From Tannerellaceae bacterium (GTDB lineage Bacteria > Bacteroidota > Bacteroidia > Bacteroidales > Tannerellaceae): 11,540 nt of DNA. Positions 9,001 to 11,540 of this stretch are shown in pieces (positions within the stretch are counted from its first letter, which is position 1; each line of letters opens with the position of its first letter). Below the pieces are notes generated by a model. The model saw nothing but the letters and a program-made list of their open reading frames with translations, did no database searches and was not told the origin of the DNA. A program made the translations under genes and the position numbers. The DNA lies in assembly GCA_031273385.1 (NCBI GenBank), contig JAISRY010000174.1, positions 1 through 11,540 on the forward strand. The letters run 5' to 3'.

Positions 9001-9771
9001 CGGTTCGACGGTGGTCGGGAAGTTATGCGTCTCGGCCTTTAACGAAAGCACGGCCTTGATCTCCTTAACCGCAAAAAAGTCCGGCCTGTCCCCGTTCAAG
9101 GGGGCAAACTGCTCAATCAGCGGCCCCTCGTTAAAGGCCACATTATCTTTATAGGCTGAAACTAATTTGTTGGGGTTTGTAATGGAAGTGCGCTTGATCA
9201 ATTGGAAAAGGGACTCCTCTTGCTCTTCGGAGTCAATGACAAAAGTCCCGTTAAATATCTTGTGGCGGCAATGCTCCGAGTTGACCTGGGCAAAACCGTA
9301 GACCTCGCTGTCGGTCAGCCGGCGTCCGATCTTCCGGCTCAGCGCATCGAGGTAAGCCACCTCGTCTTCGCTCAAAGCCAATCCCTCCTGCCGGTTGTAG
9401 GCGTCAATATCTTCTATGGCGTATACCGGTTCGGGCTGTTTGCGGACGGTGAATATCTCCTGATCCAACCCGTCATAAAGCCGTTGCAACATCGGGTCGT
9501 GCTCCGCCTCCCCCGAAGCCGCCGGATGGTATTCCTCAATCCGCGAAATACCCGTAAGCCCCATATTCTGGGTAATCTCCACCGCATTGGTACTCCAAGG
9601 GGTAATCATCTCGCGGCGCGGCCCGACGAACCAGCCCTCCACCCTGTCGCCCCCTACAGGCGTCGCCTCGCTAAACAACCAAACCAGCTTTTGGATATCT
9701 TCCGAAATAAGCGGCTGCACGGCTTCCACAGCCAGCACCGTCTTTGACGAAGATGTAAAAAATAAAATCAT
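6076..9771 (-). CDS. purL: Phosphoribosylformylglycinamidine synthase (single-chain FGAM synthase)
   Basis: PurL converts FGAR, glutamine and ATP to FGAM, the fourth step of purine synthesis, in the cytoplasm. This is the large fused form of 1231 residues, slightly shorter than the E. coli enzyme. A PurS-like N-terminal domain (about 1-140) precedes a linker with the hallmark [12 protein letters not shown] (H167 in SEHCRH). The first synthase half has [26 protein letters not shown], the ATP/FGAR site. A second AIRS-like half follows. The glutaminase domain starts near [11 protein letters not shown] (about 979), with nucleophile C1076 in GICNGCQ and H1189/E1191 in MPHPER. Every catalytic element I looked for is present. 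A TATCTTTG promoter box lies at 9817-9824. The gene heads a likely purL-OMP-surE unit. Its high GC creates long antisense open frames that are not genes. Confidence 0.98.
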   Translation of the reverse strand: [1231 protein letters not shown]

Positions 9772-9816
9772 ATTGTCGATTAATTGGTGTATGTCAAATA
9801 ACTATCTTCCGATCCG

Positions 9817-9824
9817 CAAAGATA
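9817..9824 (-). promoter_or_regulatory. Bacteroidetes -7 promoter box for purL
   Basis: On the minus strand this reads TATCTTTG followed by CG, an exact match to the Bacteroidetes consensus TAnnTTTG. It lies 45 bp upstream of the purL ATG in the 81-bp gap after the CNNM gene, where composition turns AT-rich. The expected -33 TTTG is not clear; only an AT-rich stretch is found there. No operator or riboswitch-like structure was recognised in the leader. Confidence 0.65.
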
Positions 9825-9852
9825 CGACTTTTGTTTATATTTAAGTTATCCG

Positions 9853-10917
9853 TCAGAAATTGACGCCGCTTTTTTCGCTCAACAACCGGTATTTCTGCTG
9901 CTTGTTTTTCCACCGCTCCATAGCATACTGCTGCATATCCACCACTTTGTCTTTTTCGTCCACGATTTCAACGCCAAGCAACGATTCGGTAATATCCTCG
10001 ATGGTCACAATGCCGCCCACCCCTCCGTATTCATCCACGACCAACGCGATATGCTCCTTTTTAGACAACAGCTTATCCCAGGCGTCAAACAGGGTGATGG
10101 ATTCGGGAACCGTGATGATTTCCCTTTTTATATCTTTCAGTTTCAAGTCGAAATGGTCTTCCGCCAACTCCTCAAAAACCAAATCCCTCAACACATATCC
10201 CGAAATATCGTCCCGATTCCTGCCGTAGATGGGAATCCGTGAAAAATACAGGAAATCCTTATCATTCAAAAACTCCTGCAACGTCATCATTTCATTGGCG
10301 ATCACGACGACTGTCCGGGGCGTCATGATCTCGGCGATCTTGACGCTTTTCAATTTGATTAAATTCTGGATGATGACATTTTCCTTATCCGCGATAATAC
10401 CCTCCTCCGTGCCGATACTGGCTAAAGCGGATATTTCTTCCCTGCTGGTCGTCAGCTCTTTTTTGTTCTTGGACAACCGTTGGGTGATGGCAGCGGAAGC
10501 GATAACAAGCGGGTAGGTAATGAAAATCATCCCCTTGATTATACCAAGGGATACGCCGGCCAACCTTTTACAATGGTTCGCCCCGATGGTTTTAGGAATA
10601 ATTTCGGTGAGGACAAGGATCAGTATCGTCAAGACGGCGGAAACGATGCCGAAATAGGCTTCGCCGAAAAGGATCGTCGCCTGTGCGCCGATCCCCGCAG
10701 CCCCGACGGTATGGGCGATCGTATTCAAAGAGAGGATGGCCGATAAAGGTTTGTCGATATTTTCTTTCATCCGAATCATCGCCTCGGCTTTCTTATTCCC
10801 TTGCCCGGCTTCTGATTTCAAATACGAAACAGGAGTCGATAACAATACCGCCTCCATGATTGAACATAAGAACGAAGTAAACAAAGCAAGAAACAAGTAT
10901 AAAAATAATAACGTCAT
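9853..10917 (-). CDS. CNNM/CBS-domain membrane protein (hemolysin/CorC-related family)
   Basis: A 354-residue membrane protein of the DUF21 (CNNM) plus CBS-pair family, whose members are linked to divalent cation transport, chiefly Mg2+. The N-terminal part has about four hydrophobic segments: residues 2-22, TIAHTVGAAGIGAQATILFG, YFGIVSAVLTILILVLTEIIPKTIGA (with the family's EIIPKTIGA) and IIKGMIFITYPLVIAS. A linker with GTEEGIIADKE leads to CBS1 (from IMTPRTVVVIA) and CBS2, with the hallmark ALVVDEYGGVGGIVTIEDITESLLG. It ends about 50 residues after that, so the C-terminal CorC_HlyC domain found in many relatives is absent. I chose the ATG at 10915-10917; a TTG seven codons upstream also extends the frame (to 10938) but is less likely. 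Its DNA is visibly more AT-rich than purL. It has its own promoter box at 10946-10953. Confidence 0.9.
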   Translation of the reverse strand: MTLLFLYLFLALFTSFLCSIMEAVLLSTPVSYLKSEAGQGNKKAEAMIRMKENIDKPLSAILSLNTIAHTVGAAGIGAQATILFGEAYFGIVSAVLTILILVLTEIIPKTIGANHCKRLAGVSLGIIKGMIFITYPLVIASAAITQRLSKNKKELTTSREEISALASIGTEEGIIADKENVIIQNLIKLKSVKIAEIMTPRTVVVIANEMMTLQEFLNDKDFLYFSRIPIYGRNRDDISGYVLRDLVFEELAEDHFDLKLKDIKREIITVPESITLFDAWDKLLSKKEHIALVVDEYGGVGGIVTIEDITESLLGVEIVDEKDKVVDMQQYAMERWKNKQQKYRLLSEKSGVNF

Positions 10918-10945
10918 GTTGATTAGTAAGTTAAACAAACTGACG

Positions 10946-10953
10946 CAAAAATA
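10946..10953 (-). promoter_or_regulatory. Bacteroidetes -7 promoter box for the CNNM/CBS gene
   Basis: On the minus strand this reads TATTTTTG followed by CG, an exact TAnnTTTG match, 28 bp upstream of the chosen ATG at 10917. The box is the same type and in a similar setting to the one before purL. The -33 region is T-rich, with no clean TTTG at the expected distance. A start site a few bases downstream of the box would leave a leader of about 20-25 nt and would put the alternative TTG at 10938 at or very near the 5' end, which supports the ATG start. Confidence 0.6.
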
Positions 10954-11072
10954 GATAAAACAATTGAAATAACCGTTTTTTAACCAACGATTATTGACGC
11001 CAACGCATACGGCGCCTGCCCGCCCCCATCCATCACCGCAAGGATAAACAATCGGAAATAACAGGAGTAAAA

Positions 11073-11121
11073 GTCATTGCGAGTCCCCAATAAACCAGGT
11101 TTCTCAAAAAGGGAAATGACG
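11073..11121 (+). repeat. Left flanking direct repeat (49 bp) with CGTCATT-type ends
   Basis: The unit begins GTCATTGCGAGTCCCCAATA and ends AAAGGGAAATGACG. It matches 11468-11517 at 44 of 50 aligned positions (five substitutions, one indel). Its ends are inverted: GTCATT at the left, AATGAC at the right. Same orientation as its partner, so the two frame the central palindrome as direct repeats. Confidence 0.85.
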
Positions 11122-11134
11122 GCGATTGCGTTTA

Positions 11135-11150
11135 GTACCCGTCATTGCGA
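11135..11150 (+). repeat. Exact 16-bp repeat GTACCCGTCATTGCGA, copy 1
   Basis: Identical to 11462-11477 and in the same orientation. Here it leads into the left outer arm of the palindrome; in copy 2 it leads into the right flanking repeat. The shared word suggests that both repeat types begin with the same end sequence. Confidence 0.85.
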
Positions 11151-11195
11151 ACGCAGTGAAGCAATCCAGAGGTGCCGCTAAAAATCTCATTTTCA

Positions 11196-11244
11196 GCCCT
11201 CTCGATCGGAGTTGTCTCCACTCGCTGCGCTCGGTCGACATGAC
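11196..11244 (+). repeat. Left arm of perfect 49-bp inverted repeat
   Basis: I compared this segment base by base with the reverse complement of 11332-11380 and found no mismatch. It starts GCCCTCTCGATCGG and ends GTCGACATGAC. Inside the arm, the core ACTCGCTGCGCTCGGT is itself partly self-complementary (GAGCGCAGCGAG). Confidence 0.95.
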
Positions 11245-11266
11245 GATCGCATACTGAAAAGAGAGA

Positions 11267-11306
11267 GGGGATTGGAGGCGGCGGCTTTACCGCGCCTCCA
11301 ATCCCC
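11267..11306. repeat. Central hairpin, 14-bp stem and 12-nt loop
   Basis: GGGGATTGGAGGCG (11267-11280) pairs perfectly with CGCCTCCAATCCCC (11293-11306). The 12-nt loop can extend the stem by CGG/CCG around CTTTA. A run of nine A follows at 11315-11323. On neither strand is the stem followed directly by a T-run, so it is not a standard intrinsic terminator; it is the core of the larger palindrome. Confidence 0.9.
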
Positions 11307-11331
11307 TCCCCTCCAAAAAAAAAGCACAAAT

Positions 11332-11380
11332 GTCATGTCGACCGAGCGCAGCGAGTGGAGACAACTCCGATCGAGAGGGC
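11332..11380 (-). repeat. Right arm of perfect 49-bp inverted repeat
   Basis: Exact reverse complement of 11196-11244. The two arms are 87 bp apart. The absence of any change in 49 bp implies either recent arrival or gene conversion between arms, since the outer arms of the same palindrome have already diverged at four positions. Confidence 0.95.
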
Positions 11381-11461
11381 GGAAAATGTGTGTGTCGCAC
11401 CTCTGGATTGCTTCACTTCGTTTATAATGACGACGAATCACAATCACCTGAAAATCAAATG

Positions 11462-11477
11462 GTACCCGTCATTGCGA
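11462..11477 (+). repeat. Exact 16-bp repeat GTACCCGTCATTGCGA, copy 2
   Basis: Identical to 11135-11150. It overlaps the start of the right flanking repeat by 10 bp. It contains a GGTACC site formed with the preceding base. Confidence 0.85.
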
Positions 11478-11517
11478 GTACCCAATAAACTGCGTTTATC
11501 AAAAAGGGGAAATGACG
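11468..11517 (+). repeat. Right flanking direct repeat (50 bp) with CGTCATT/AATGACG ends
   Basis: Begins GTCATTGCGAGTACCCAATA and ends AAAGGGGAAATGACG, with a C immediately before so that the ends form CGTCATT...AATGACG. Partner of 11073-11121 at 44 of 50 positions. It lies 35 bp beyond the right end of the palindrome, whereas the left copy lies 18 bp before it. Confidence 0.85.
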
Positions 11518-11540
11518 AGAATTGATTGATTTTTAGCCGA

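Larger units (their letters stand above)
11140..11432. repeat. Nested palindrome of about 293 bp
   Basis: Three inverted repeats are stacked around one centre. Outer arms 11140-11175 and 11397-11432 match at 32 of 36 positions; they begin CGTCATT and contain AGTGAAGCAATCCAGAGGTG. Middle arms 11196-11244 and 11332-11380 are a perfect 49-bp inverted repeat containing CTCCACTCGCTGCGCTCGGT. Central arms 11267-11280 and 11293-11306 are a perfect 14-bp stem. A transcript from either strand could fold into one long hairpin with internal loops. It resembles interspersed repeats containing GTCATTGCGA that I recall from other bacterial genomes, but no named family is claimed. Confidence 0.92.
10918..11540. 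other. Gene-free region of about 620 bp: promoter, plain spacer and repeat cluster
   Basis: From the CNNM gene outward it holds the promoter area (10918-10990), about 80 bp (10991-11072) in which I see nothing, then the repeat cluster (11073-11517), and 23 bp to the window edge. Short open frames of 65-103 codons inside the cluster have low-complexity, mirrored translations and arise from the inverted repeats; none has a convincing start context. The gene beyond the right edge is unknown. Confidence 0.75.

Noticed and set aside
9772..9852. Purine riboswitch or repressor site ahead of purL
   Set aside because: The 81-bp gap shows a promoter box but no aptamer-like paired structure and no clear palindromic operator.
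11267..11323. Central hairpin plus A-run as an intrinsic terminator
   Set aside because: On the plus strand the stem is followed by A, not T. Read on the minus strand the T-run precedes the stem. It is also upstream, not downstream, of the CNNM gene.
11132..11447. Short open frames inside the palindrome (65-84 codons, both strands)
   Set aside because: Their sequence is dictated by the inverted repeats (mirrored peptides, poly-Pro and poly-Phe runs); no start context or family resemblance.
11073..11517. CRISPR-like array
   Set aside because: Only two copies of the 50-bp unit, far apart, with a palindrome rather than regular unique spacers between them, and no cas genes in the window.

Overview
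The window looks like chromosomal DNA of a GC-rich member of the Bacteroidales/Bacteroidetes. Three things point there: the best protein matches I recognise (dipeptidyl peptidase III with an HECLGH motif, a single-chain PurL of about 1230 residues, a CNNM/CBS protein ending after its CBS pair); the promoters, where TAnnTTTG boxes sit upstream of leftward genes instead of sigma70-type boxes; and the scarcity of Shine-Dalgarno sequences in favour of A-rich leaders. No genus is claimed.

Layout. Rightward block (1-4673): the last 32 codons of an unidentified gene, a lipoprotein dipeptidyl peptidase III, a Fur-family metal-responsive regulator, purA, and a YugP-type membrane zinc peptidase. DPP III overlaps fur by 8 bp and fur overlaps purA by 4 bp (ATGA), so these three are almost certainly one translationally coupled operon; yugP follows 34 bp later with no visible promoter. 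Leftward block (10917-4680): a CNNM/CBS membrane protein, then purL, a small outer-membrane beta-barrel protein and surE. Good Bacteroidetes -7 boxes precede the CNNM gene and purL, and a weaker one precedes surE. The two blocks converge with only 6 bp between the yugP and surE stops.

Functional links. Three products act on purine nucleotides: PurL (FGAR to FGAM), PurA (IMP to adenylosuccinate) and SurE (nucleoside monophosphate dephosphorylation). Two products are zinc peptidases (DPP III and YugP-like), and one is a Fur-type regulator with two CxxC pairs. Whether that regulator controls its neighbours cannot be read from the sequence; no operator was recognised.

The last ~620 bp (10918-11540) carry no credible gene. 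Apart from the promoter of the CNNM gene they hold a striking repeat cluster. A nested palindrome of about 293 bp contains a perfect 49-bp inverted repeat, imperfect 36-bp outer arms and a 14-bp central stem. It is framed by two near-identical 49-50-bp direct repeats that have their own CGTCATT/AATGACG ends. This is the most interesting non-coding signal in the window. I see no new defence, CRISPR or biosynthetic system; the genes themselves are mostly ordinary housekeeping genes.
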